A DNA stretch of 30,835 nt from Legionellaceae bacterium (GTDB lineage Bacteria > Pseudomonadota > Gammaproteobacteria > Legionellales > Legionellaceae). The position numbers and the translations under genes were made by a program. Under the pieces are notes generated by a model. The model made no database searches. It was not told where the DNA came from and was given only the letters and a program-made list of their open reading frames with translations. Of this stretch, positions 1 to 7,146 are shown in pieces; the first letter of the stretch is position 1; each line of letters starts with the position of its first letter. The DNA lies in assembly GCA_030696465.1 (NCBI GenBank), contig JAUYSE010000086.1, positions 1 through 30,835 of the forward strand. The letters are read 5' to 3'.

Positions 1-15
1 CTTGCTTGGCATAGA

Positions 16-30
16 ACCCGCGAAGCGGGT
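16..30. repeat. Short GC-rich hairpin ahead of the avd-like fragment
   Basis: ACCCGC and GCGGGT form a perfect 6-bp stem around the 3-base loop GAA, and the next outer pair is mismatched. It lies 25 bases upstream of the avd-like start codon. In described DGRs a short GC-rich hairpin or cruciform with a small purine loop follows the variable repeat of the target gene and aids target recognition. The position would fit that if a target gene ends just left of the window, but the target is not visible. Confidence 0.4.
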
Positions 31-55
31 CGACGTAATTTTTAGGATGTAAGTG

Positions 56-151
56 ATGGCGCTGTACACAGAACTACCCGTTTACCGCGATACCTATCAA
101 TTAATTTTACGGATTTTTGAGTATACGAAGGAGTTTAGCAAGGTAGTATAG
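56..151 (+). pseudogene. Avd-like DGR accessory protein, 5' fragment
   Basis: An ATG with AGGA eight bases upstream opens a 31-codon frame. Its product includes LPVYRDTYQLILRIFEYTKE, which resembles the first helix of the four-helix-bundle Avd / S23-like family (about 110-130 residues), where this segment is normally followed by a FS+EYKYT(L/V)GE-like motif. Here the frame ends FSKVV-stop. Skipping one base after the AAGG at 140-143 would give FSKEY, then SCTHARSLA-stop, which still loosely follows the family pattern (E-Y-x-x-T-x-x-x-S-L). This suggests a frameshift plus decay or deletion of the remaining three helices. In DGRs Avd binds the reverse transcriptase and template RNA. The family call rests on a short match remembered from the family, without a search. 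Confidence 0.6.
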
Positions 152-157
152 TTGCAC

Positions 158-179
158 TCATGCAAGGAGCCTTGCATGA
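158..179. repeat. Perfect 10-bp inverted repeat between avd fragment and TR-like segment
   Basis: TCATGCAAGG and CCTTGCATGA are exact reverse complements separated by two bases (AG). The structure sits between the broken avd-like frame and the TR-like segment. It could be a structured part of a former DGR template RNA, or a deletion or insertion scar. No function can be assigned from sequence alone. Confidence 0.5.
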
Positions 180-195
180 TTCAAAACACCGGTGA

Positions 196-345
196 ATTGC
201 AGGCAACTACTGGAGTTCTACCGAGAATTCTGGCAATCCACCTCACCTCGCGTGGAACCAGAATTTCGCCTCCGGTGGTGGCAGCAATCAGAACAACAAT
301 AAGTACAACCAGCTCGACGTGCGTTGTTCTCGGGGTTTAAAATAA
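196..345 (+). other. DGR template- or variable-repeat-like segment
   Basis: In the frame ending TAA at 343-345 the segment reads GNYWSSTENSGN..., then LAWNQNFASGGGSNQNNNKY, then NQLDVRCSRGLK. This is the carboxy end of a C-type-lectin/formylglycine-enzyme-like (Lcl/DUF1566-type) DGR target: YWSSTE, AWNQNF, an Asn-rich variable stretch and a closing VRC. The dense AAC/AAT codons at 253-308 are the adenine-rich positions expected of a template repeat. The frame opens only at 196, after a TGA at 193-195, with no start codon or ribosome site, so it is not a free gene. Position after an avd-like start matches the common target-avd-TR-RT order. No RT follows: 346-451 is too short and the next gene is on the other strand. 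Confidence 0.6.
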
Positions 346-451
346 AACGAATGAACTCTACGGGATATCAAGTGTTGAACCTATAGATGGGATCCAGAAC
401 AGCTTTCAAAAGTAACTCGTGTTGTACGCCCACATCTGTCGTCCCGAACCT
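346..451. repeat. Noncoding stretch with a decayed repeat end
   Basis: At about 428-447 the bases ACGCCCACATCTGTCGTCCC resemble the 24-bp terminal inverted repeat of the complete element at 23194-23384 (ACGCACCCACAAGTGTCGTC...), with a one-base gap and a few differences. GGGATCCA at 389-396 also recurs inside that element. A degenerate or truncated copy seems likely, placed between the DGR remnant and the DUF1704 gene. Confidence 0.35.
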
Positions 452-1744
452 TTAAGACCCCAATAAAAATCCAAAATCTTTAATGACCGCACTTAAATCG
501 AATTTATTGAAAATGAGCGAAAAACTCATCCAGGTGCTCAGCGCCGCGAGATCTTGGAAGGGAGGCGGTAAATAAATAGGAGGCAGTAATAAACCTTCAT
601 CACGCATAGAAATAAGCAAAGGTAGATCGTCGAGTACGAGTTTACCGCTAAACAGCAGCGGGATGACATCAATGCGATGCTGGCTAATGGCAAAACGAAT
701 GAAATTGTATACTAAGATAAATCCCTTGGCATAAGAAATATCTTTGGTAAAGGCGCCGCCATCGGGAACGCTACCTCGAAATAGACGAACGGTATCTTTG
801 TAGCTTTGTTTTTCTTCGCTGCCACATTCTAAAAAATATTGGTAAATATCTAAAAAGTTTGCGCCTTCCCTGATTTTATCTAGCGCAACCACGCGATTGG
901 TGATGCGACGCATACGGCCAGGGTAGGATGAAAAGGTGACAACTTCGGTAATAACCGCGAGCCCTTCTTGTAATACGCTACAGGAAGGGGAGCCCTTTGA
1001 TAAAAAAGAACAGTAAGGTTGTGCGGCGCCATTTAAGGTGGTGCCCACGTGTACCCAGCCCTCGTGTACTTCTAGATAGCGAATGTCTCGATCGCTAAAC
1101 ATGGCGCTTTCATTGAGTCTAATGGTATCTGCCCCAGCAGAGGCGTCTGCGACCATTCCATCACTGACCATGACCGTAACTCGCCCCGGATCTTTATTAA
1201 AAAAGTGGCTAAGGCGTTCGTGTAAAATAGCTTGTGCTTCATTGGGCGTATATTTTTTGACATCGGTATCGGATTGTAATTGTATGTCTAGTGCAGAAAG
1301 TACATTAAATGCTTGGATCCCTAAATTAGATAAACGCGGGCCATTGGCATAAAATGCGTCATCTGGACTTCCAAAGAGTTCATTAGAAAGCTCGCAAAAT
1401 CGAGGGGTTCCCCGCGCGGAAAGCATGTTAATGGCTTTGATATATTCCTCGCACTGTCGCTTAATCAGCCGGGTAGTGTGTGAGTATTGTCCTAATGTAT
1501 TTTGTGCATCGCGTAAAATCCCACGAAATTCTTCTTTTTTCTCTTTGGGTTTGAAGGGTAAAGGGCGAGTTTTATAATAGTCTTTGTCAACAATCGGCAA
1601 GCTTTGTGCGTTTTTTTTGAAAAAATCGTTTTCAATGGTGTGATCCCATTTGATGCTATCTAAAATACGAATTTTTCTCTGCGCTTCTATTAAACGGGAA
1701 GAAAGTTGTTTAATAACAATAAGCTCTTGTTCTCCGAGAGTCAT
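452..1744 (-). CDS. DUF1704 / QEGLA-motif putative metallopeptidase
   Basis: The 430-residue product belongs to the DUF1704 family, often annotated 'flavohemoglobin expression-modulating QEGLA motif protein'. Visible are an HExxxH zinc-type motif (H227-E228...H232 in EVHEGWVHVGTTLNG) and QEGLA at 259-263 in LQEGLAVITEVVTF. The eukaryotic relatives of this family (KIAA0895/MATCAP type) are zinc carboxypeptidases acting on the tubulin C-terminal tail; the bacterial substrate is unknown. No signal peptide or membrane segment is seen, so it is probably cytoplasmic. The start ATG at 1744 overlaps the TGA of the upstream lipoprotein gene as ATGA, suggesting translational coupling and co-transcription with dapA and the BamC-like gene. 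The peptidase role is inferred from family and motif; the family call itself is fairly secure. Confidence 0.85.
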   Translation of the reverse strand: MTLGEQELIVIKQLSSRLIEAQRKIRILDSIKWDHTIENDFFKKNAQSLPIVDKDYYKTRPLPFKPKEKKEEFRGILRDAQNTLGQYSHTTRLIKRQCEEYIKAINMLSARGTPRFCELSNELFGSPDDAFYANGPRLSNLGIQAFNVLSALDIQLQSDTDVKKYTPNEAQAILHERLSHFFNKDPGRVTVMVSDGMVADASAGADTIRLNESAMFSDRDIRYLEVHEGWVHVGTTLNGAAQPYCSFLSKGSPSCSVLQEGLAVITEVVTFSSYPGRMRRITNRVVALDKIREGANFLDIYQYFLECGSEEKQSYKDTVRLFRGSVPDGGAFTKDISYAKGFILVYNFIRFAISQHRIDVIPLLFSGKLVLDDLPLLISMRDEGLLLPPIYLPPPFQDLAALSTWMSFSLIFNKFDLSAVIKDFGFLLGS

Positions 1745-1965
1745 CGTGTCCCCTCTGTGGGTGGTGAGATAGAAATTGCGGGCTCATTTTTCGGCGTTGG
1801 TAAGTCATATCCGTGCGTAATCTGAAAATCGGATAAAGGTTTGGGAACCGATAAAGGCACACCATTACGGCTTTTGAGATATTCTTTTTCAGCGTTAGTC
1901 GCATACGGAGACGTACATGCAGTACATAAGAGACAACAAAATAATCCAACAAGTGTAGTTTTCAC
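1741..1965 (-). CDS. Short BamC/NlpB-like lipoprotein
   Basis: This 74-residue product has a type II signal peptide with the lipidation Cys at residue 17 (LLCTAC; Cys at -3 is slightly unusual). The mature part, NAEKEYLKSRNGVPLSVPKP followed by LSDFQITHGYDLPTP, resembles the unstructured N-terminal arm of BamC, with the same spacing of Y, the PL-xVP pair, LS and a (Y)xxP motif. In E. coli this arm lies along BamD, and bamC (nlpB/dapX) is directly downstream of dapA, as here (8 bases). Full BamC is about 340 residues with two helix-grip domains; those are absent, and the gene ends in the ATGA overlap with DUF1704 rather than in obvious debris. It is either a naturally minimal BamC or a truncation. 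BamD is also encoded in this window. Function is inferred. Confidence 0.7.
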   Translation of the reverse strand: MKTTLVGLFCCLLCTACTSPYATNAEKEYLKSRNGVPLSVPKPLSDFQITHGYDLPTPKNEPAISISPPTEGTR

Positions 1966-1973
1966 AGCAACTC

Positions 1974-2858
1974 CTATGGGGCTTCCGGTAATAAGTTTAA
2001 ATGAATAAGGGTGTCTTCTAAAGATTGGTGGTGTGCCTCACTGAGAGGCGTGAGTGGCAGTCGAAGATCTGGGCCAATCAGACCCATACGAGCAAGTGCC
2101 CATTTTGTTGGAATGGGATTTGACTCAGTAAATAATTGTTGATGTAGGGGCATGAGTTTTTCATGGATCCGCATACAAAGGGTTTGGTCGGTATCGATGC
2201 CTGCATCACAGAGTTTAGCCATATCTCTCGGGGCCACGTTTGCGGTGACAGAAATAACGCCTTTTGCGCCAGCCAGCAACCATTGCGCTGCGCTTAAGTC
2301 ATCTCCACTGTACACATCAAGGCTATGATCGGTTTGACGTAAAATTTGTTGTAAGCGGGTCATTTGACCAGTGGCTTCTTTGATGCCAATAATATTCGGA
2401 CGCTTTGCGAGTCGTGCAACGGTTTCTGGTAATAAATCACAGGCGGTACGTGCGGGGACATTATACAAAATGATCGGGATAGCAACGGCTTCCGCAATGT
2501 GGCTGTAATGTTGGTATAAACCCTCTTGTGTTGGTCGAATATAAGCGGGGGTCATGATGAGTACAGCGTGTGCGCCTTCTTCCATAGCAACTTGAGTGAG
2601 TGCAATACATGTTTTAGTGCTATTGGAGGCAGTGCCGGCAATGATAGGTAAGCGTTCTTTCGCTTGCTCAATGGTATGGTGGATAATTTGGCGTTTTTCG
2701 TCAAAGCTGAGGGTGCCAGCTTCTCCGGTGGTTCCTGCAACCACGATGGCGTGGGTTCCTGATTCTATATGGAACTCAACGAGAGCACGTAATGCCTCAA
2801 CATCGACTTTGTCATTTTTGAAAGGGGTCACTAGCGCTACTATACTGCCATGAAACAT
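1974..2858 (-). CDS. dapA: 4-hydroxy-tetrahydrodipicolinate synthase
   Basis: DapA condenses pyruvate with aspartate-semialdehyde, the committed step toward diaminopimelate and lysine. The chosen ATG at 2858 gives a 294-residue protein starting MFHGSIVALVTPF, like the E. coli enzyme (292). AAGG lies 9 bases upstream of this ATG but directly abuts the alternative ATG at 2867, so 2858 is preferred. Catalytic residues are visible: T43-T44 in GTTGE, Y106, Y132 in YNVPART, R137, and the Schiff-base lysine K160 in GIKEATG. It heads a minus-strand unit dapA - BamC-like lipoprotein - DUF1704 gene. Nothing is unusual in length or motifs. Confidence 0.97.
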   Translation of the reverse strand: MFHGSIVALVTPFKNDKVDVEALRALVEFHIESGTHAIVVAGTTGEAGTLSFDEKRQIIHHTIEQAKERLPIIAGTASNSTKTCIALTQVAMEEGAHAVLIMTPAYIRPTQEGLYQHYSHIAEAVAIPIILYNVPARTACDLLPETVARLAKRPNIIGIKEATGQMTRLQQILRQTDHSLDVYSGDDLSAAQWLLAGAKGVISVTANVAPRDMAKLCDAGIDTDQTLCMRIHEKLMPLHQQLFTESNPIPTKWALARMGLIGPDLRLPLTPLSEAHHQSLEDTLIHLNLLPEAP

Positions 2859-2966
2859 GCGTATCATCCTTTATCAAGGTAACTTCAGTATATTACGGAT
2901 GTTAAGCGTAATACACAAGTCTCCTGACCAGAAAGCCAGGGCAAATGCATACCATGATTAAAATTA

Positions 2967-3015
2967 GCACGATTTATCCGAGCTCCCTCACGGTCGCGGC
3001 TCGGATAAATCGTGC
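2967..3015. repeat. 17-bp perfect inverted repeat with REP-like core
   Basis: Arms GCACGATTTATCCGAGC (2967-2983) and GCTCGGATAAATCGTGC (2999-3015) are exact reverse complements around a 15-base loop. Bases 2982-3006 (right part of the left arm, loop and right arm) recur exactly, as reverse complement, at 14213-14237. The element lies between the divergent dapA and small-lipoprotein genes, so it could form a cruciform between their promoters. It is too far from any 3' end to be an obvious terminator. Confidence 0.75.
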
Positions 3016-3128
3016 GTATTTTAAGTAAAACCCACATTCCGCAGTAGAATTTGTGTGCAAATATTTGCTATTTAGATCTTATGGGTTACACTTTGAGGTA
3101 GATAAGATAATTATTGAGGAGATCCATA

Positions 3129-3329
3129 ATGAAAGGAACAATACGAGCCACAATGGCTGCTTTAGTATTATTGTTAAGCGCGTGTACTTCTACGCAAGTA
3201 GGTACGGCTACAGGTGCAGCCGCGGGTGCTGGTATAGGATACGCAGTCTCTGGTGGATCAGGCTGGGGTTCCGCGATCGGTGCTGGTGCAGGAGCCCTGG
3301 TTGGTAATGAAATAGGTAGTCGTCAGTAG
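3129..3329 (+). CDS. Small glycine-zipper lipoprotein
   Basis: The 66-residue product begins at the ATG at 3129, preceded by GAGGAG; an upstream in-frame TTG at 3114 would swallow that ribosome site and is less likely. A lipoprotein signal peptide ends LLLLSACTS (lipobox LSAC). The mature part is almost entirely glycine-zipper (TGAAAGAGIGYAVSGGSG..., then GAGAGALVGNEIGSRQ), typical of small outer-membrane or periplasmic 'glycine zipper 2TM' lipoproteins. Its exact role is unknown; members are often stress-related envelope proteins. Its stop overlaps the 3' end of convergent asnS by seven bases. Confidence 0.85.
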   Translation: MKGTIRATMAALVLLLSACTSTQVGTATGAAAGAGIGYAVSGGSGWGSAIGAGAGALVGNEIGSRQ

Positions 3330-4717
3330 TTACAATTTCCTGGAGTGCGCGGAAATGGAATGACATCACGGATGTTGCTGAGTCCAGTAATATAACTGAT
3401 GAGTCGTTCAAATCCTAAGCCAAAGCCGGCATGGGGAGCGCTGCCATAGCGGCGCAAATCGAGATACCATTGGTATACGTTTGCGTCCATGCCGCTGGCA
3501 AGCATACGAGACTCTAGAAGCTCCAAGCGATCTTCGCGCGCGCTACCACCAATAATTTCTCCTATACCAGGAGCAAGTACATCCATATTAGCGACCGTTT
3601 TGCCATCATCGTTTAAACGCATATAAAAACTTTTGATGTCTTTCGGATAATTCGTCACAATGACCGGTTTTTTGCAGTACACTTCAGCAAGATAGCGTTC
3701 ATGTTCAGATTGTAGATCGATACCCCAGTGTACAGGGTATTCAAAGCTTTGCTTGGCGCTTTGTAAAATGTTTATTGCTTCCGTATATTCTAGACGAGCA
3801 AACTCATGATTGCTGAGTAATTGTAGTTTTTCAATGCATCCAGGCGCAATATGTTGATCAAAAAAAGCCATATCATCGGCACGTTTTTCTAGGACGGCAT
3901 GAATCAGATGTTTGAGTAGTGACTCACTCAATTGTGCAATATCTTCAAGGCCTGCAAAGGCCATTTCGGGTTCTAACATCCAAAACTCGGCAAGATGACG
4001 GCTGGTGTTTGAGTTTTCTGCGCGAAAGGTAGGACCAAAAGTATATACTTTAGAGAGTGCAAGCGCATAAGCTTCTACGTTAAGTTGCCCTGACACCGTG
4101 AGAAAGGTTTCTCGGCCGAAAAAATCTTGTGTAAAATCGATTTTTCCGTCAGGCGTGCGTGGTACATTGGCAAGATCTAGGGTGCTGACGCGGAACATCT
4201 CGCCAGCGCCTTCACAGTCACTGCTGGTGATAAGCGGTGTATGTATCCAATAAAATCCTTGGCGATCGAGGAAATCATGGATGGCGAGTGCAAGGGTGTG
4301 TCGCACTCGAGAAACTGCAGCGATGGTATTGGTACGGACGCGCAGATGGGCGACCTCACGCAGATATTCTAGCGTGTGTCGTTTTGCTTGAATAGGGTAA
4401 GTATCTGGGTTTTGGACCCAGCCAACGACTTGGATGTTGTCGGCGTGTATTTCAAAATCTTGGCCTTTTCCCAGTGAAGGGACAAGGGTGCCCTCAACGG
4501 TTAGGGCGCATCCAGCGGTGAGTTTTGTGACCTCAGTATGATAATTAGAGAGTGCATCGGTCGCGATAATTTGAATTGGGTTAAAGCAAGAGCCATCTTG
4601 TAAATGAATAAAAGAGAGACTGGATTTTGAGTCTCGTCGAGTTTTTACCCATCCGGAAAGTGTTACCTTACTTTGCGTAGCGACTTCACCTTTTAAACAT
4701 GCTGCTATACTGATCAC
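3323..4717 (-). CDS. asnS: Asparaginyl-tRNA synthetase
   Basis: AsnRS charges tRNA-Asn with asparagine. The 464-residue product matches the usual size (about 466). It has the N-terminal OB-fold anticodon-binding domain (SGWVKTRRDSKSSLSFIHLQ) and the class II motifs: FRAENSNTSRHLAEFWMLEPE in motif 2 and GFGLGFERLISYITG in motif 3, ending in the family-typical IRDVIPFPRTPG. The start is GTG at 4717 with AAAGGAG six bases upstream. It follows bamD by 11 bases on the same strand, so the two are probably co-transcribed. The C-terminus overlaps the last codons of the opposite-strand lipoprotein gene. Confidence 0.97.
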   Translation of the reverse strand: MISIAACLKGEVATQSKVTLSGWVKTRRDSKSSLSFIHLQDGSCFNPIQIIATDALSNYHTEVTKLTAGCALTVEGTLVPSLGKGQDFEIHADNIQVVGWVQNPDTYPIQAKRHTLEYLREVAHLRVRTNTIAAVSRVRHTLALAIHDFLDRQGFYWIHTPLITSSDCEGAGEMFRVSTLDLANVPRTPDGKIDFTQDFFGRETFLTVSGQLNVEAYALALSKVYTFGPTFRAENSNTSRHLAEFWMLEPEMAFAGLEDIAQLSESLLKHLIHAVLEKRADDMAFFDQHIAPGCIEKLQLLSNHEFARLEYTEAINILQSAKQSFEYPVHWGIDLQSEHERYLAEVYCKKPVIVTNYPKDIKSFYMRLNDDGKTVANMDVLAPGIGEIIGGSAREDRLELLESRMLASGMDANVYQWYLDLRRYGSAPHAGFGLGFERLISYITGLSNIRDVIPFPRTPGNCNY

Positions 4718-4728
4718 TCAAATCTCCT

Positions 4729-5517
4729 TTACCATTCTATCGTACTGGGAATCGATGCCGTTGTAATATCTTGATGATAGGTTGCTGCATAGACTGATTG
4801 TATATCTTGCATTGCACTGGCAAGCCCCAAGGCTTTATCGCTCTTGTAGAGCAGTATCAATGCATATTGTACAACAGGTGCTTGCGGATAGTTTTTGATG
4901 AGATATTGCGCTCTTTCCGCGGCAGCTACGTAGCGTTTTCGGTCAAAATAATAGTTTGCAATATTCCATTCGTGTTGGGCAAACATATTACGTAAATAAA
5001 CCATCCGTTGTAGCGCATTGTTATAATAATAGCTGTGAGGATAGCGCTGTAAGAGTTCTCCGAAGTTTGTATAGGACTCAAACTGGGTTCCTGGATCTCG
5101 CCAAGATTCATTTAATGGCAAGACTTTAGCCAGAATAACGCGATTTTGTTGGAAGTTGGCGAGTCCTCTCATATAGTAAGCATAATCTACATGGGCGGCG
5201 CTGGGGTAAAGATGGATGTAGCGTTCTGCGGCTGCGGCGGCAGAGGGGTACTCTTCATTTTGGTAATAGGCATAAATTAAGGATAAATCGGCAGGCTCCG
5301 CGTATTTACTGAAAGGATACATGGCATCTAAGGCTTCAAAACGTTTAGCCGCACTGTCGTATTCGCCTTTTGAAAGTGCTTGTTGGGCTTGATCGTACAA
5401 AGGCTTGGCTTTGACCCCTTCAAAGGGATTTTTATCTTCCTCTTGATTGAACAGAGAGCAAGAAGAAAGAGTGGCTACCAATAAAGCGCTCGTAAAGAGA
5501 GACCGAAATTTCATCAT
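4729..5517 (-). CDS. bamD: Outer membrane assembly lipoprotein BamD
   Basis: BamD is the essential lipoprotein of the BAM complex that folds beta-barrel proteins into the outer membrane. A lipoprotein signal ends TLSSCSLF. TPR motifs follow: LYDQAQQALSKGEYDSAAKRFEAL, then PFSKYAEPADLSLIYAYY, and the family-characteristic RYPHSYYYNNALQRMVYLRN and YYFDRKRYVAAAERAQYLI. Length of about 262 residues is normal. ATG 5517 (MMKF...) is chosen over a TTG at 5526; the ribosome site is weak either way. It is followed at 11 bases by asnS. A partner BamC-like arm protein is encoded at 1741-1965. It is divergent from dacA across about 160 bases that must hold both promoters. Confidence 0.95.
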   Translation of the reverse strand: MMKFRSLFTSALLVATLSSCSLFNQEEDKNPFEGVKAKPLYDQAQQALSKGEYDSAAKRFEALDAMYPFSKYAEPADLSLIYAYYQNEEYPSAAAAAERYIHLYPSAAHVDYAYYMRGLANFQQNRVILAKVLPLNESWRDPGTQFESYTNFGELLQRYPHSYYYNNALQRMVYLRNMFAQHEWNIANYYFDRKRYVAAAERAQYLIKNYPQAPVVQYALILLYKSDKALGLASAMQDIQSVYAATYHQDITTASIPSTIEW

Positions 5518-5681
5518 GTTTTTCAAACCAAATGCGACTACTTAAGTGTGGCCATTCTATCTGAGAATATAGGAGTGAGTCTAGTAAATATAGATACTCT
5601 CATTTCATATCCTGAATCCCTGTGATAACATTTACGCAATGAATTTGAATAGACCGTTTTAATGTTTTAAGGATAACGACA

Positions 5682-6884
5682 ATGAATACACGTTTAAAGC
5701 TAATTGCGCTTATATTGTGCGGGCAAATGGGGTCTTTCTCCTTGTACGCTGAAGAAACCCTAATTAATCAAGCTCCTTCGGCACAACTTCAGAATAGACC
5801 TATAGTGATTCCGGCACCTCCAGCCATAAATGCGAAAGAATATATCCTGATCGATGTGCAAAGCGGCAAGGTATTAGCGGATAAAAATAGTGAAGTATCG
5901 GCACCTCCAGCTAGTCTTACCAAAATGATGACTTTATACGTCATTTCTAATGCATTGGCGCATAACCAAATTCACCTCAGTGATTTGGTCCGTATCAGTA
6001 AAGATGCATGGCAAGCAGAAGGCTCTAGAATGTTTGTCAAAGAAGGACAAATGGTCAGCATCGAAGATTTGGTGAAAGGAATTATTGTGGATTCCGGAAA
6101 CGATGCTTGCATTGCCATGGCGGAGCATTTAGGCGGAAGTGAACCTGGTTTTTCGCAAATCATGAATGATCAAGCAAAAGCCTTAGGAATGCAGCATAGT
6201 TATTTCACAGACAGTACAGGCCTACCCAATGAAAAATTACAAACCACGGCAAAAGACTTGGCCATTCTTGGTCGTGCATTAATTCTTAATTTTCCACAAT
6301 ATTATCCTTGGTATCAGCAAAAGTGGTTTAAATTTAACGATATTCGACAGCCAAATCGCAATCGTTTGTTATGGAGAGATGCTTCTGTTGATGGACTGAA
6401 AACAGGGCATACGGATGATGCTGGATTCTGTTTAGTGTCTTCTGCTAAACAAGATAATATGCGTTTATTGGCGGTTGTGTTAGGTGAGCCAACGGATGCA
6501 ATGCGTGCGGATGACAGCCAAAAACTCTTAAATTATGGCTTCCGTTTTTATGAAACGCATCAGATGTTTAAAGCCAATCAAACGATAAAAACCTTGCCTG
6601 TCTATAAAGGGGAAAGTATTACTGTAGCTGCCGGCGTCACCCAGGCAGTGTATGCTACCGTACCTAAAGGACAATATGCACATCTGCAAGTTGAAACAGA
6701 AGTCTCTAAAACATTGCAAGCGCCTATTCAACAAGGAGAGGTAGTTGGTCAGATTCGCCTTATCTATGATCAAAAAGTGCTTGCGCGCTATCCCTTACAA
6801 GCTTTACAACCTATCAATAAAGGTGGCGTGTTTACACGCATGAAAGACAGCATGAAGCTTACCTTTATCCGTTGGTTTGGCTAG
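5682..6884 (+). CDS. dacA: D-alanyl-D-alanine carboxypeptidase (PBP5/6 type)
   Basis: This periplasmic low-molecular-weight PBP trims the terminal D-Ala from peptidoglycan pentapeptides. The 400-residue product has a Sec signal peptide (cleavage probably after SLYA), the active-site SLTK (S78, K81), SGN (138-140) and KTG (240-242) triad of the penicillin-binding fold, and a C-terminal amphipathic anchor (TRMKDSMKLTFIRWFG) as in PBP5. AAGGA lies upstream of the ATG. It begins the conserved dacA-ybeD-lipB run; ybeD starts two bases after its stop. Confidence 0.97.
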   Translation: MNTRLKLIALILCGQMGSFSLYAEETLINQAPSAQLQNRPIVIPAPPAINAKEYILIDVQSGKVLADKNSEVSAPPASLTKMMTLYVISNALAHNQIHLSDLVRISKDAWQAEGSRMFVKEGQMVSIEDLVKGIIVDSGNDACIAMAEHLGGSEPGFSQIMNDQAKALGMQHSYFTDSTGLPNEKLQTTAKDLAILGRALILNFPQYYPWYQQKWFKFNDIRQPNRNRLLWRDASVDGLKTGHTDDAGFCLVSSAKQDNMRLLAVVLGEPTDAMRADDSQKLLNYGFRFYETHQMFKANQTIKTLPVYKGESITVAAGVTQAVYATVPKGQYAHLQVETEVSKTLQAPIQQGEVVGQIRLIYDQKVLARYPLQALQPINKGGVFTRMKDSMKLTFIRWFG

Positions 6885-6885
6885 C

Positions 6886-7146
6886 ATGGAGAAAAAACTA
6901 CTCACCTTTCCTTGTGTTTTTCCACTTAAAATAGTGGGAAAACAAACCGATCATTTTGTGAATGATGTGCGACAGATTACTCTGAAATTTTTTCCAAAGA
7001 CGCCTAAATCGGCATTTAAATATACCATGAGTAAAGAAGGAAATTACGTCAGTGTGAGTGTTACATTAGATGTCGCGGAACAAGAAACACTCGATAATTT
7101 GTATAAAGATTTAACGAGTCATCCCGATGTTCGTATGGTGCTTTGA
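6886..7146 (+). CDS. ybeD: YbeD/DUF493 family protein
   Basis: The 86-residue product contains FPCVFPLKIVGK and a ferredoxin-like, ACT-related fold pattern ending DLTSHPDVRMVL, matching the YbeD/DUF493 family (E. coli YbeD, 87 residues). The ATG at 6886 follows the dacA stop by one base, and an upstream in-frame TTG inside dacA is ignored. Position between dacA and lipB is the standard gammaproteobacterial arrangement. The biochemical role of YbeD is unproven; a regulatory role toward lipoylation is suggested only by synteny. Confidence 0.93.
   Translation: MEKKLLTFPCVFPLKIVGKQTDHFVNDVRQITLKFFPKTPKSAFKYTMSKEGNYVSVSVTLDVAEQETLDNLYKDLTSHPDVRMVL

Noticed and set aside
152..340. 62-codon open frame starting TTG over the TR-like segment
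   Set aside because: It is a wrong frame of the DGR repeat-like sequence; the meaningful reading is the frame ending at 343-345, and no ribosome site fits.
2967..3015. Intrinsic terminator
   Set aside because: It lies between two divergent 5' ends and has no adjacent T-run.
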